A DNA stretch of 64,000 bases from Paenibacillus sp. FJAT-29882 (GTDB lineage Bacteria > Bacillota > Bacilli > Bacillales > DSM-1321), in NCBI RefSeq assembly GCF_001510645.1, contig NZ_LMVB01000001.1, positions 2,738,981 to 2,802,980 on the forward strand, read 5' to 3'. The notes below the pieces were generated by a model, which did not search any database, was not told where the DNA came from, and was given only the letters and a program-made list of their open reading frames with translations. Both the position numbers and the translations under genes were made by a program. Positions 27,096-36,199 of the stretch are shown here, piece by piece (the stretch's first letter is position 1; the number at the start of each line of letters is the position of its first letter).

Positions 27096-27200
27096 AGGGT
27101 TCTGACTCCCACAGCTACTATAGATTGTTTATTTCACGTGTAAATGACACAATAAACGGTGTATAGAGTGTGGAGTCAGAACCTTTTTCAAACAACCTCA
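27096..27200. repeat. Long hairpin repeat (GGTTCTGACTCC type)
   Basis: AAGGGTTCTGACTCCCACA at the left is the inverse of TGTGGAGTCAGAACCTTTTT at the right, with a partly paired middle and the family tail AACAACCTCA. It lies between convergent metC and the LtaS-like gene and can terminate both. Confidence 0.65.
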
Positions 27201-27203
27201 TTT

Positions 27204-29057
27204 TTAATCTTTTATTCCCTTAAATCGCAACAAGTCTCCAAATATTATCTCATCTGACAATCCTAATTCATCATGAACAGTTTTTTGATATGGTTCACAG
27301 GCAGTATTATCTAACTGTTCCCCCGATGATTTATTAAAGCAAACCCCATCTTGGAAAATATACGTATCATTCACGAAACCACCATCTCTGAAAATCACGG
27401 GATGGCTTGCTTTCCTTGTGAATAAGTTGTGACCGAACGATATGGTGTCTTCTGCTTTCATGCCTAATAAATGTAAAAGTGTTGGCCGGATGTCGATTTC
27501 TCCGCCTGGAACAGAAATAGTCTCCCCGCCCTCACCAGGGATATGGATAATCACTGGTACTTGGCGGTAATGAATATGATTAATTGGCGAATACGCATCA
27601 CCTAGCATTTGACTTAATGCCGCTTCATATTTTTTTGAAATTCCGTAATGATCTCCATACAACACAAAGATTGTGTCTTCATACATCCCATTATCTTTAA
27701 GCGTTTGAAACAACCGCTTGATTGCTTCATCCTGATAACGAACTGTTGTCACATACCGATTTACGACACCTTCGTCGGTATTCCCCATCGCGATCAGTTG
27801 GTCATTTTCATCCAGCAAAAATGGAAAGTGATTCGTCAATGTAATTAATTTTGCAAGATATGGTTCAGGCATTGTTTTCATGAGCTCCACAGATTGTTCA
27901 AAAAAAGGAATATCTTTAATACCATAATTCACCGAATTCTCATCGGTTACCTGGTAATCTTGTTTGGAGAAGAAACGATCGTAGCCAAGGTTTTCATACA
28001 TCTTTTCTCGATTCCAAAAGGACGGGTCATTGCCATGAAAGGAGGCGGAATAATACTGACCATTCTCTTTCAATAGATGTTGTAGGCTAGTAAACGTATT
28101 CCCAGGTCGTCTGACGAAAACAGATCCTCCAGACAGCGGGTATAAACTTGTATCAATCATAAACTCAGAATCGGATGTTTTTCCTTGAGCAGTCTGGTCA
28201 TAAATTTGATTGAAATAAAAGCTTTCTTTTATTAAGTCATTCAAAAATGGTGTAATTTCTCGACCATTCACTTTTTGATTGATTACAAAGTTTTGTGTGG
28301 ATTCCATACTGATTAACACAATATTCTTTCCTTTTGCCAGTCCAAAGAAATCCGTTGTATCTTCCTGTTTACTCGCCATATATTCTTCGATTTTCGCAGT
28401 ATCAACATGTGTAGCCACTGCACGATCAATAGTAGGACGAAGCCCCATTACAATGTCATAAAGATGATAATTATAAGGACCGATGCTTTTAACCATCTGC
28501 TCTCTATTATACGAGGCAGAAAAAAGATAAGGAGACTGGCTCCACCCAAGACCTGCTAGTAAAAAAAGTAATAATGTACTAAAGCCGATAAACCGTTTTT
28601 TGAAACGGACACTTATCTCTTTGGATTGAACAATGGCTTTTTTTGAAAGCCAGGCAATGATTATTATATCTACAAATAAGAGTAAATCCCATGCCTTCAT
28701 CAACTCAAACGTACTTGGTCCAATTCCCCCGACATTTTTAAATTGAAACAAAATAGAAACGGTCACATAATCAATATAAAAACGGTAATACAGTAAATCT
28801 CCATAAAGCAATCCTGTTACTAGTATCATAATCGCCAAAAGCCATTTAATATGAAGCCTTTTTGTAAAGTACATGCTGAGTCCGATTAATAAAAACAATG
28901 AACCGATTGGATTGACAACAAGAAGCAGCGCATCAAACCATGTGTGGATGGTAATATCAAAACCAATAAATGAAACGATAACGGTCTTCAACCACATACA
29001 TGCACATGCAAGGAAAAACAGCAACTTCGGTGTAACACGTATTCCCTTCTGCGCCAT
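27204..29057 (-). CDS. LTA synthase family protein (sulfatase-fold phosphotransferase)
   Basis: 617 aa. Five N-terminal membrane helices (to about residue 172) and an extracellular alkaline-phosphatase/sulfatase domain. Catalytic Thr294 lies in TAQGKTSDSE; metal ligands are visible as SMES (Glu252) and YGDHYG. LtaS-type enzymes transfer glycerol-phosphate (or related phospho-alcohols) from a phospholipid onto a polymer or glycolipid. Third gene of a tight operon, 6 nt after the aminotransferase fusion, so its donor or acceptor may be the special lipid built by its neighbours (inference). Confidence 0.85.
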   Translation of the reverse strand: MAQKGIRVTPKLLFFLACACMWLKTVIVSFIGFDITIHTWFDALLLVVNPIGSLFLLIGLSMYFTKRLHIKWLLAIMILVTGLLYGDLLYYRFYIDYVTVSILFQFKNVGGIGPSTFELMKAWDLLLFVDIIIIAWLSKKAIVQSKEISVRFKKRFIGFSTLLLFLLAGLGWSQSPYLFSASYNREQMVKSIGPYNYHLYDIVMGLRPTIDRAVATHVDTAKIEEYMASKQEDTTDFFGLAKGKNIVLISMESTQNFVINQKVNGREITPFLNDLIKESFYFNQIYDQTAQGKTSDSEFMIDTSLYPLSGGSVFVRRPGNTFTSLQHLLKENGQYYSASFHGNDPSFWNREKMYENLGYDRFFSKQDYQVTDENSVNYGIKDIPFFEQSVELMKTMPEPYLAKLITLTNHFPFLLDENDQLIAMGNTDEGVVNRYVTTVRYQDEAIKRLFQTLKDNGMYEDTIFVLYGDHYGISKKYEAALSQMLGDAYSPINHIHYRQVPVIIHIPGEGGETISVPGGEIDIRPTLLHLLGMKAEDTISFGHNLFTRKASHPVIFRDGGFVNDTYIFQDGVCFNKSSGEQLDNTACEPYQKTVHDELGLSDEIIFGDLLRFKGIKD

Positions 29058-29063
29058 ATCCCA

Positions 29064-30665
29064 TCACACCTTACTAGCAAAGGCTGTTTTCGCTTGCGTC
29101 AAAGCAAGAAACAAAGTACGAATTGATTCGTCACTATGATGACCCATTAACGAAATTTGGATCCAGTTTCGCTTTAATAAATAGTTACTTTCATAGCTTG
29201 TAAGGATGTTTTTACTTTTCAAATAATCACCTAGCATTTTGGAAGAATGATAGAATGGCAAACAAATGGTAATAATGCCTGGTGAATAGGCTTCGTCTCC
29301 TAAATAATTATAGCCATTTTCCTCCAAGAATTTTCTAATGAATGCCGCTTTTGTTTCGATTATGCTGCTATCTACTTTTTGCAATGCAACGTGCAACGCT
29401 TTTAATAAATTAGAGGAATGGGTAAAAGGAACACCTTCATACTCTTGATACATGCCAATATCTAAATACCTTGGCACGTTAGCATTCGGACGTAGCTTTT
29501 CCCGGTGAAAAACTATAACCAGACCAGGGTATGATCCTAATGCCTTTCCACTGACTGTCGTCGCCATTAGTACATTTTTGAAGGATACCGGGACAACACC
29601 AACCGAGCTGCATGCGTCGACACATAATTCAACACCAAATTTAAGACAAAGCTCTTCGATTTTTTCCAAATCAAATAAATAGCCGGTTGAAGTTTCACAA
29701 TGCACCGTCCAGATCCATTTAATGTTCGGGTTTTCTCTTAGGAAATGTTCGATCTCTGAAACCGAAATGGGCGTATTCCATTCTTTTTCAATCGTAAAAA
29801 ATGACAAATTAAAGCGTGAGGCATGATCAATCAGCCGATAGCCAAATTCACCATTTGCCAAAATCAAACCATCGCCTTCAATCTGAGATAGCTGAGCAGA
29901 AACGATATCATTGCCTAATGTACCAGTCCCAACAACAACTTGTGCATACTTGGCTTCTGTCATGTTACAAAGAGTTTTCCGTATCTTGTCCATTCCCTTT
30001 ATAAATACACCCGAGCGATGTGAGAGTGCAGGCAGAGCAAAAGTCTTTACTACTTCAGGATGAAGCTGTACCGGACCTGGAAGGAACGAAACTTTGCTAG
30101 ATTCATTGGATTTTCTAGCTATTAGCCGCTTGAACACCTTTGTGGAGTTTTCAAATTGCTCTTTTGTCAAATACATTGGCTGAAACTTGGCTTGTTCTGT
30201 TCCAACCATCTCCCCGAACGCTTGAAAACCCATTCTTTTGTATAAAGGGATCTGCTGCTCTACACCTGATATGAGCGCCATATTGTATTTTTTCTCCAAA
30301 CAATAGTTGACTAGCACTTCAACTAATTTATAAAAGACGGGACTTTTTCTGAATTCATCTTTTACAGTAAGAAGTCTTATTTCACAAGGGTTCGCATCAC
30401 TCGGTAAATAGTCGTCCAAATTCGTCAGTTTTTGATCCAATGAAAAGGGACGGTTGGATCTAACGGCGATCATTCCAACGACCTCATGATTTTTCTTAGC
30501 AATCATGTATGTATTTTGTTTATCAAAACGATCAATCAATCGCTGCTGTTCGTTTTGGTTATGTTGAGGAATTTCTTCCACAAATGTTTGATAATTAAGT
30601 TTATAAATTTGCTCGAACTCATTTTGCTCTGAAGCGATTTTATAAACAAATTCCACTATGTTCAC
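29064..30665 (-). CDS. Fused N-acyltransferase (GNAT-like) and class V aminotransferase
   Basis: 533 aa. Residues 1-175 resemble the acyl-homoserine-lactone/N-acyl-amino-acid synthase branch of GNATs (YKLNYQTFVEEIPQH near 21, CEIRLLTVKDEFRKSP near 94). Residues 190-533 are a PLP class V aminotransferase of the alanine-glyoxylate / 2-aminoethylphosphonate-pyruvate type: SFLPGPVQLHP (193-203), HCETSTG (322-328), VDACSS (Asp350), PLP Lys374 in TVSGKALGSYPG. It overlaps the plsY-like gene by 4 nt. Substrates are unknown; making an N-acylated amino compound from an aminotransferase product would be consistent. Confidence 0.75.
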   Translation of the reverse strand: MNIVEFVYKIASEQNEFEQIYKLNYQTFVEEIPQHNQNEQQRLIDRFDKQNTYMIAKKNHEVVGMIAVRSNRPFSLDQKLTNLDDYLPSDANPCEIRLLTVKDEFRKSPVFYKLVEVLVNYCLEKKYNMALISGVEQQIPLYKRMGFQAFGEMVGTEQAKFQPMYLTKEQFENSTKVFKRLIARKSNESSKVSFLPGPVQLHPEVVKTFALPALSHRSGVFIKGMDKIRKTLCNMTEAKYAQVVVGTGTLGNDIVSAQLSQIEGDGLILANGEFGYRLIDHASRFNLSFFTIEKEWNTPISVSEIEHFLRENPNIKWIWTVHCETSTGYLFDLEKIEELCLKFGVELCVDACSSVGVVPVSFKNVLMATTVSGKALGSYPGLVIVFHREKLRPNANVPRYLDIGMYQEYEGVPFTHSSNLLKALHVALQKVDSSIIETKAAFIRKFLEENGYNYLGDEAYSPGIITICLPFYHSSKMLGDYLKSKNILTSYESNYLLKRNWIQISLMGHHSDESIRTLFLALTQAKTAFASKV

Positions 30666-31246
30666 TCTCCTATATCTTCTAAGTTTTCTTTCTTCCTACT
30701 GTTCGGTATATGAGCGAATAGCACAATAATCAACATACACAGCAAGCCTATTGAATAAGTCCATGAATGTCCAGTTATCCAAGTAGTAATCGGAATTGTC
30801 AGCATTGATATCATACCGGGAATGGTAAATCTACGTAACAATAAATAACCGATTCCCATGACAATTCCTGTCACCACAATAGCGACTGGGACAAGATAAA
30901 GGGTAACGGCTAAAAAAACCACGACTCCTTTACCACCACGAAATTGAAGCTGGATTGGCCAAATATGTCCGATTAATAAACCGAAAGCACATAATAGCAT
31001 GACCATTTCACTTACTTCTGTTAAGGTACTAACAATGAGCAATGCCATAAACACCTTGGCAGCATCAATGACAACCGTAGAAAGAAACCCTTTTTTCCCT
31101 AAATGCCGTCCTGCATTTCTTGCCCCAGCATTCCCGCTTCCGAGTTCGCGGATATCTTTTCCCATCTTCCATTTACTAAGATAATAAGCACCATTTATGC
31201 AGCCAAAAGCATAAGAAAGTACGATTAATATCATCGATTGAATCAT
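30662..31246 (-). CDS. plsY: PlsY-like acyl-phosphate:glycerol-3-phosphate acyltransferase
   Basis: 194 aa integral membrane protein with about five helices. PlsY motifs are clear: GSGNAGARNAGR (residues 37-48) binding phosphate, and QFRGGKGVVVF (about 101-111). PlsY acylates glycerol-3-phosphate with acyl-phosphate to give lysophosphatidic acid. The usual housekeeping plsY lies next to parE/parC in Bacillus, so this copy may be a paralogue dedicated to the downstream operon. First gene, followed with overlap by the fusion enzyme and the LtaS-like gene. Confidence 0.85.
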   Translation of the reverse strand: MIQSMILIVLSYAFGCINGAYYLSKWKMGKDIRELGSGNAGARNAGRHLGKKGFLSTVVIDAAKVFMALLIVSTLTEVSEMVMLLCAFGLLIGHIWPIQLQFRGGKGVVVFLAVTLYLVPVAIVVTGIVMGIGYLLLRRFTIPGMISMLTIPITTWITGHSWTYSIGLLCMLIIVLFAHIPNSRKKENLEDIGE

Positions 31247-31580
31247 TAAACTGCTCCATTCACTACATTCAATTAGATTATTTTTCTATCAGGCCTTTTT
31301 ATTTCCATTTTATATGAAAATACTACACAAATAAAGGAAATACAATGGATTCTTTTAAAGAAGTGATTACAAGCTATATATGTTGTCATATAAAAGATAT
31401 GACAAAAGAACTTTCTTGTTTTTACGCATATTTTTGAGTTAGATTTGTTAAATAAGGAGATTAATGAATTCGTGTAAATGAAGCATTTCAGATTTGAAAC
31501 ATATTTTGGGATTTTGACACGTATTTTTAGATATTAACGCATATTCTCCAAACTTGTCGTTATTTCATTCAATTAATCTA

Positions 31581-31780
31581 TAAAAATATACATGAGCGTC
31601 TGCTCTAAGCCCAACGAAGTCAACAATGGAAAAGGTTCTGATTTTCAAATTGTATCACCTTATGAAGGTGGCGGTGCGGAGCCGGATTTTCGGATGCTTT
31701 CTCGATCATATAAGTATACCCGCTAAGTAGATTAGCTATATGAGTAAGTCGCGAAGACCCGTCCCCTTGTCCTTCATACA
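31581..31780 (-). repeat. Dispersed structured element, copy 3 (full length)
   Basis: The longest copy. Minus-strand order: GGGGACGGGTCTTCGCGAC, a 70-nt variable insert, CCGGCTCCGCACCGCCACC, CACCTTCATAAGGTG hairpin, GAACCT-like block, GAGCAGACGCTC hairpin, then ATATTTTTA. It lies 335 nt upstream of the plsY-like gene, which is read in the same direction. Confidence 0.65.
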
Positions 31781-31784
31781 AAAA

Positions 31785-31854
31785 ACGGCTCCATACTAGA
31801 TAGAAATCCTCCGTTTACTAATGTAGTAAGAGTATCCAATTAGTATAAAGCCGT
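31785..31854 (-). terminator. Terminator of the bmrC-bmrD operon
   Basis: ACGGCT..ATACTA at 31785-31798 pairs with TAGTAT..AGCCGT at 31841-31854; on the minus strand it is followed by TTTTTTG. 17 nt past the bmrD stop. Confidence 0.7.
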
Positions 31855-31871
31855 CTACTATCTATTTATTG

Positions 31872-33890
31872 TTATCCTGCAACCTCATTCTTCTGGCCTT
31901 GCTGCAATTCATACATTTGATAATACTTTCCTTTTTGAATCATCAATTCATCATGATTTCCCTTTTCAACAATTCGTCCTTTATCAAGCACAAGAATTTG
32001 ATCCGCGTTTCTAATCGTTGAGAGTCGATGAGCAATGATGAAAGTTGTTCTGCCTTTTTTCAAGACTTCCATCCCAGACTGAATGATGGCTTCTGTCTCC
32101 GTATCAATGCTTGCGGTCGCTTCATCTAAAATGAGAACAGCCGGGTTAAAGGCGAGTGCCCGGGCAAATGAGATGAGTTGTCGTTGTCCAGATGAAAGCG
32201 TGCTGCCTTTTTCAATAACCGGTTCATCTAATCCTTTTGATAAGTGACTTAATACTTTATCTCCACCAACATCACGTAGTGCTTTTTCAATCTCACTCCG
32301 AGAAATCACTTCATTTTCAAGGTTAATATTGGAGGCAATTGTACCTGTGAATAAATAAGGATCTTGAAGCACGATCCCCATATGCTCCCTAAGGGCTTGA
32401 TGCGGAATTTCTTGAATGTTTTTCCCATCAATCATAATTTGCCCTTTATTCGTATCATAGAATCGAAATAGTAAATTCATAATCGAGCTTTTTCCTGATC
32501 CAGTGTGACCCACCAATGCAACAGTTTCCCCTTGTTTCGCTTGAAAAGTAATATCCTTTAACACATATTCATTTTCTTTATAACCGAATGATACATCTTT
32601 AAATTCCACATTTCCTTTGTAACGTGGAATGCTTTGATCCTCGACTGAAATTCCAGGTTCATCCAACAAGCTGAATGCTCGTTCTCCAGCCACTAACGCT
32701 TGCTCTAGGTTTGCGAACTGGTTGACGATTCCTTGAACTGGATGCAATAAACGATTGATAAAATCTACAACCGCATACAACATCCCTAAAGAAATAGCAC
32801 TTGAAACAGTCAATGACATGCCACCGAAATACCAGATGAACAGCACCAATGCAATGGTTTTTAATACGCCAATTAAATTATGGCTTGTGAGTGAATTTAA
32901 GTTCAGCATTTTATTTTGGTACGTAAAATGCTCTTGGTTCAACTTTTCAAAAGATTCCTTTGCACTTTTTCCTTGGTTAAATGCTTGAATGATTGTCATC
33001 CCAGAAATCGATTCATTGATCATTCCATTAATATCACTGATTCTTGCTCGAATGATATGGTTATACTTTGAAGCAAACTTCCGGTAAATGATCGTCCAAA
33101 TCACAAGGATTGGAACAAGAACGAGAGCTACCAGTGCGATCGGTGGGTTCAAGATGAATAAGGCAATGAATACCCCGATAATATTAATCGTACTTGAGAA
33201 AAAATTCGCAAGAACCGTTACATACAACTCACGGATTGCTTCTGTATCATTCGTAATCCTCGCAACAACTTTGCCAGCTGGTAAATTATCAAAATAGCGA
33301 ATCGGCAGCCTCGACATATGTGTGAAGAGGTCATTACGCATCCGTTGAATAATTCGATTTGCTGATTTTTGTAAATAATAACTTTGGAAAAATTGAAACA
33401 GCGAGGAGATTAAAACAAGACCGAAATAAAAAGCTACAAGCATGAGGATTCTAGCAATCTCTGGTTGATAAAAGCTCATTAAGTCTTGTTTTCCTAAAAC
33501 GGCTGCAGGAAACCTTTCCGATTGCCCATCTTTCGTAATTATTAACGTCGACCCATCCAATTTCCGGCTACCTTCAAACGGTACTGCACCTTCCACAAAG
33601 ACAAATTTGATCCCAACTTGTAGAACCCTGACTTCCTGCCCTCTCGTTTCATGATTTGTAAAATAGTCAGTACGTTTATACCAGTTCCCTTGGTAAAAAA
33701 CAGCGTCTTTACTTTCTTCTGTTTCGTACCATTTTGATTCAATGCCTAGAATATGGGAATCTATGATTTTCTTAGCAATGAACGGTCCTGTTAAATCAGC
33801 GGCTACGGAGATGGTTAACAGGATGAGCGCACCAATAATTAATTTTTTATATAGAGTTGCATATTGATATAGTTTTTTTGCGACTTTCAT
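31872..33890 (-). CDS. bmrD: Heterodimeric multidrug ABC exporter subunit BmrD
   Basis: 672 aa, against about 673 for B. subtilis BmrD (YheH). The exporter membrane domain carries a long extracytoplasmic insertion (about residues 55-135) typical of BmrD. ATPase domain: Walker A GHTGSGKSS, signature LSSGQRQLISFARA (LSSGQ rather than LSGGQ), Walker B LILDEATASID, H-loop. It pairs with BmrC to export drugs; expression in B. subtilis is induced by ribosome-targeting antibiotics. 4 nt after bmrC. Confidence 0.85.
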   Translation of the reverse strand: MKVAKKLYQYATLYKKLIIGALILLTISVAADLTGPFIAKKIIDSHILGIESKWYETEESKDAVFYQGNWYKRTDYFTNHETRGQEVRVLQVGIKFVFVEGAVPFEGSRKLDGSTLIITKDGQSERFPAAVLGKQDLMSFYQPEIARILMLVAFYFGLVLISSLFQFFQSYYLQKSANRIIQRMRNDLFTHMSRLPIRYFDNLPAGKVVARITNDTEAIRELYVTVLANFFSSTINIIGVFIALFILNPPIALVALVLVPILVIWTIIYRKFASKYNHIIRARISDINGMINESISGMTIIQAFNQGKSAKESFEKLNQEHFTYQNKMLNLNSLTSHNLIGVLKTIALVLFIWYFGGMSLTVSSAISLGMLYAVVDFINRLLHPVQGIVNQFANLEQALVAGERAFSLLDEPGISVEDQSIPRYKGNVEFKDVSFGYKENEYVLKDITFQAKQGETVALVGHTGSGKSSIMNLLFRFYDTNKGQIMIDGKNIQEIPHQALREHMGIVLQDPYLFTGTIASNINLENEVISRSEIEKALRDVGGDKVLSHLSKGLDEPVIEKGSTLSSGQRQLISFARALAFNPAVLILDEATASIDTETEAIIQSGMEVLKKGRTTFIIAHRLSTIRNADQILVLDKGRIVEKGNHDELMIQKGKYYQMYELQQGQKNEVAG

Positions 33891-33894
33891 ACGT

Positions 33895-35640
33895 TCACCT
33901 CACAGTTCCTGCTTCTACTTGTTGACGTTCATATTGCTTCTTATACCAGCCGCCTAAAGCAAGTAGATCTTCATGCCTACCTCCTTCAATCACCTTACCG
34001 TTATCGAGTACAAGAATCCATTGGGCATGCGCAACAGCAGACAGGCGATGGGTCGTGATAATCGTCGTTTTACCGGCACGCTCTCTTTGGATATTTTCAA
34101 TGATAGTTGTTTCTGTTTTCGCATCCACTGCAGACAATGAATCATCGAGAATCAAGATCTCTGGATCTTTAATCAATGCCCTCGCAATCGAAATTCGTTG
34201 TTTTTGCCCACCTGATAGAGCAACCCCTTTTTCACCAACAAGTGTTTCAAGCTTTTCAGGAAGCATTTCGAGATCTTTCTCGAAATCTGCCAAGCGAATG
34301 GCCTTCGCTAACTCCTCAGCTGTAGCATCCATTTTTCCAAACAAAATATTATCTTTTACGGATCTTGAAAAAAGAAAATGATCTTGCGGTACATAGCCAA
34401 TCCACCCGCGGACTTCTTCAATCATCAACTGATTAATAGGGATTCCTGCAATCGAAAGTACGCCCTCTCCAAGCGGGTATTCCCGTAGGAGCTGTTTAAC
34501 AAATGTCGTTTTCCCGCTTCCTGTTTTCCCGACAATTCCTACTGTTTGCCCGCGTCCAATCTTTACAGATACTTGGTCTAGGTTCACCACTTCAGACTTT
34601 GGGTACGTAAAGTGGACAGAATCAAATGATAGATCTTCAGGATGACCAATCAGTCCTGCACTAGGTTCATTTTTCACATCTACTTCATAGGACATCGTTT
34701 CAGTGAGACGATCAAGAGAAGCATTCCCACGCTGCATGATATTAATTAGCTCACCCATCGCGATCATTGGCCAAATCAACATGCCTAAATAGACATTAAA
34801 GGATACAAGATTGCCGAGTGTGATTAGCTGCTGAAACACCATATAGGCACCATACCCAAGACCAATCAAATAACTGATTCCAACAAGTATAGAGATAGTC
34901 GGGTCAAACAGTGAGTCAATTTTCGCTACTTCCAGGTTCTTCTTATAGACATCTTCCGTCATTTCATCAAAACGGCGCTCATCTTCCCGTTCTTGAACAT
35001 AAGCTCGAATCACCCGAACCCCCGCAACGGATTCAAGCACTTTATCATTTAAATTTCCAAAAGCAGTTTGTGCTTCTGTAAAACGTTTATGAATTCTTTT
35101 TCCATATACTTGCATCATAACTGCCATAATTGGCAGAGGTAAAACGGCCGCGATTGTTAAAGTCCAACTGACCGTCGTTCCCATCACAAGCATTATCGTT
35201 AACGTAAACAAAACAGCATCAGCAAGAGTTAATATCCCAAATCCAGCCGTCATGGAGATGGCTTTTAAATCATTGGTTGCTCTCGCCATCAAATCGCCAG
35301 TTCGATTTTTTTCATAAAAAGTAGGGGTCATTTTTAACAGATGTCTCATAAACCCAGTCCTCAGCTTACGTTCGACCAAGTGACCGCCGCCAAACAATAA
35401 GTAACTCCATAGATAACCGAAAAGATAGCTTACTAGGCCAACGACTGCTAAATAAACGATATACCGAATGATCCCCTCACGAGTTAATGCTCCATTATTA
35501 ATGTCATCAATTGCCATCCCAATCAGCTTAGGTGGTATGACCTCCATGATATTTACCAAGCATAAAAATAAAATCGCTATCGTGTATCGTTTCCATTGTT
35601 CTTTAAAATACCACGACAATTTTCTAAAAATCGAAAACAT
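33895..35640 (-). CDS. bmrC: Heterodimeric multidrug ABC exporter subunit BmrC
   Basis: 581 aa half-transporter. Six-helix domain, then ATPase with Walker A GKTGSGKTT, signature LSGGQKQRISIARA, and LILDDSLSAVD, where the catalytic Glu of Walker B is Asp. This degenerate site is characteristic of the BmrC half of the heterodimer, so only one of the two ATP sites is hydrolytic. SD GGGAGG lies 7 nt before ATG. The upstream leader carries attenuators and two tiny reading frames. Confidence 0.85.
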   Translation of the reverse strand: MFSIFRKLSWYFKEQWKRYTIAILFLCLVNIMEVIPPKLIGMAIDDINNGALTREGIIRYIVYLAVVGLVSYLFGYLWSYLLFGGGHLVERKLRTGFMRHLLKMTPTFYEKNRTGDLMARATNDLKAISMTAGFGILTLADAVLFTLTIMLVMGTTVSWTLTIAAVLPLPIMAVMMQVYGKRIHKRFTEAQTAFGNLNDKVLESVAGVRVIRAYVQEREDERRFDEMTEDVYKKNLEVAKIDSLFDPTISILVGISYLIGLGYGAYMVFQQLITLGNLVSFNVYLGMLIWPMIAMGELINIMQRGNASLDRLTETMSYEVDVKNEPSAGLIGHPEDLSFDSVHFTYPKSEVVNLDQVSVKIGRGQTVGIVGKTGSGKTTFVKQLLREYPLGEGVLSIAGIPINQLMIEEVRGWIGYVPQDHFLFSRSVKDNILFGKMDATAEELAKAIRLADFEKDLEMLPEKLETLVGEKGVALSGGQKQRISIARALIKDPEILILDDSLSAVDAKTETTIIENIQRERAGKTTIITTHRLSAVAHAQWILVLDNGKVIEGGRHEDLLALGGWYKKQYERQQVEAGTVR

Positions 35641-35674
35641 CTATTTTCCTCCCTTGTTTTCAAATCAGCTCTTC

Positions 35675-35731
35675 CTAGCCACTTTCTGGATCACAGACAT
35701 TGAATAGTCTCACATTTTTAAGTACTTTCAT
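35675..35731 (-). CDS. 18-codon leader reading frame just upstream of bmrC
   Basis: ATG at 35731 with a perfect AAGGAGG eight nt upstream; reads MKVLKNVRLFNVCDPESG then TAG, 34 nt before bmrC. It lies after both attenuator hairpins. It may couple translation into bmrC or serve as a second sensing peptide; the strong SD is the only evidence that it is translated. Confidence 0.5.
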   Translation of the reverse strand: MKVLKNVRLFNVCDPESG

Positions 35732-35796
35732 TTTCTGTTCCTCCTTAAGGTTCTTCTTCCTTATATTGAAAGGATGCGAATGCATCTATTTCAATA

Positions 35797-35832
35797 AAAA
35801 CAAAAAGCTCCCGCCATATAGCGAAAGCTTTT
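35797..35832 (-). terminator. Attenuator terminator 2 in the bmrCD leader
   Basis: On the minus strand AAAGCTTTCGC pairs with GCGGGAGCTTTTTG around TATATG, followed by TTTTT. Confidence 0.65.
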
Positions 35833-35839
35833 ACATACC

Positions 35840-35863
35840 TTTACGTTCAAAAAAGAACGCAAA
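35840..35863 (-). promoter_or_regulatory. Small hairpin between the two attenuators
   Basis: TTTGCGTTC-TTTTTT-GAACGTAAA on the minus strand. It may be part of an antiterminator or a ribosome-stalling relay in the bmrCD leader. Confidence 0.4.
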
Positions 35864-35868
35864 CAATA

Positions 35869-35909
35869 GAAAAAGCGCAAGCCACGATATTTTCGCAGCC
35901 TGCGCTTGA
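35869..35909 (-). terminator. Attenuator terminator 1 in the bmrCD leader
   Basis: On the minus strand AAGCGCAGGC pairs with GCTTGCGCTT around the intervening loop, followed by TTTCT. It lies 33 nt past the end of the bmrB-type leader peptide. Confidence 0.65.
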
Positions 35910-35941
35910 TGTAAGCACCCGTTAATAACTCTGTCAAAATG

Positions 35942-36019
35942 TCAAGACAAAGTACATAGGTAGGCTGTGATTGTATTCAAATTGCTACGTTTATGATCTC
36001 GTATAACAAATGTCATCAT
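35942..36019 (-). CDS. bmrB: BmrB-type leader peptide controlling bmrCD
   Basis: 25 codons from tandem ATG codons at 36019/36016, SD GGGAGGCG. The peptide begins MMTFVIRDHKRSN and ends NTITAYLCTLS. In B. subtilis the bmrB leader mediates translation-dependent attenuation: ribosome stalling by antibiotics frees bmrCD from a terminator. The same layout is seen here, with two terminator hairpins between this peptide and bmrC. Shorter than the B. subtilis leader (established family knowledge), so identity as bmrB is by position and logic. Confidence 0.7.
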   Translation of the reverse strand: MMTFVIRDHKRSNLNTITAYLCTLS

Positions 36020-36199
36020 CACGTTCGCCTCCCACACATTAGTCTTTTTGTACATTTATGTAAAATAGATTACTATCAGTTAATCTCTTTGTCAATCCCT
36101 ATTCGTTATATTTAAAATTATTTGAATTTTTCAGAAATATCTATATCATAAAAGATAACTTGACGAAAAAGTTGAAAAAATCTCTTCATGAATCACTTT

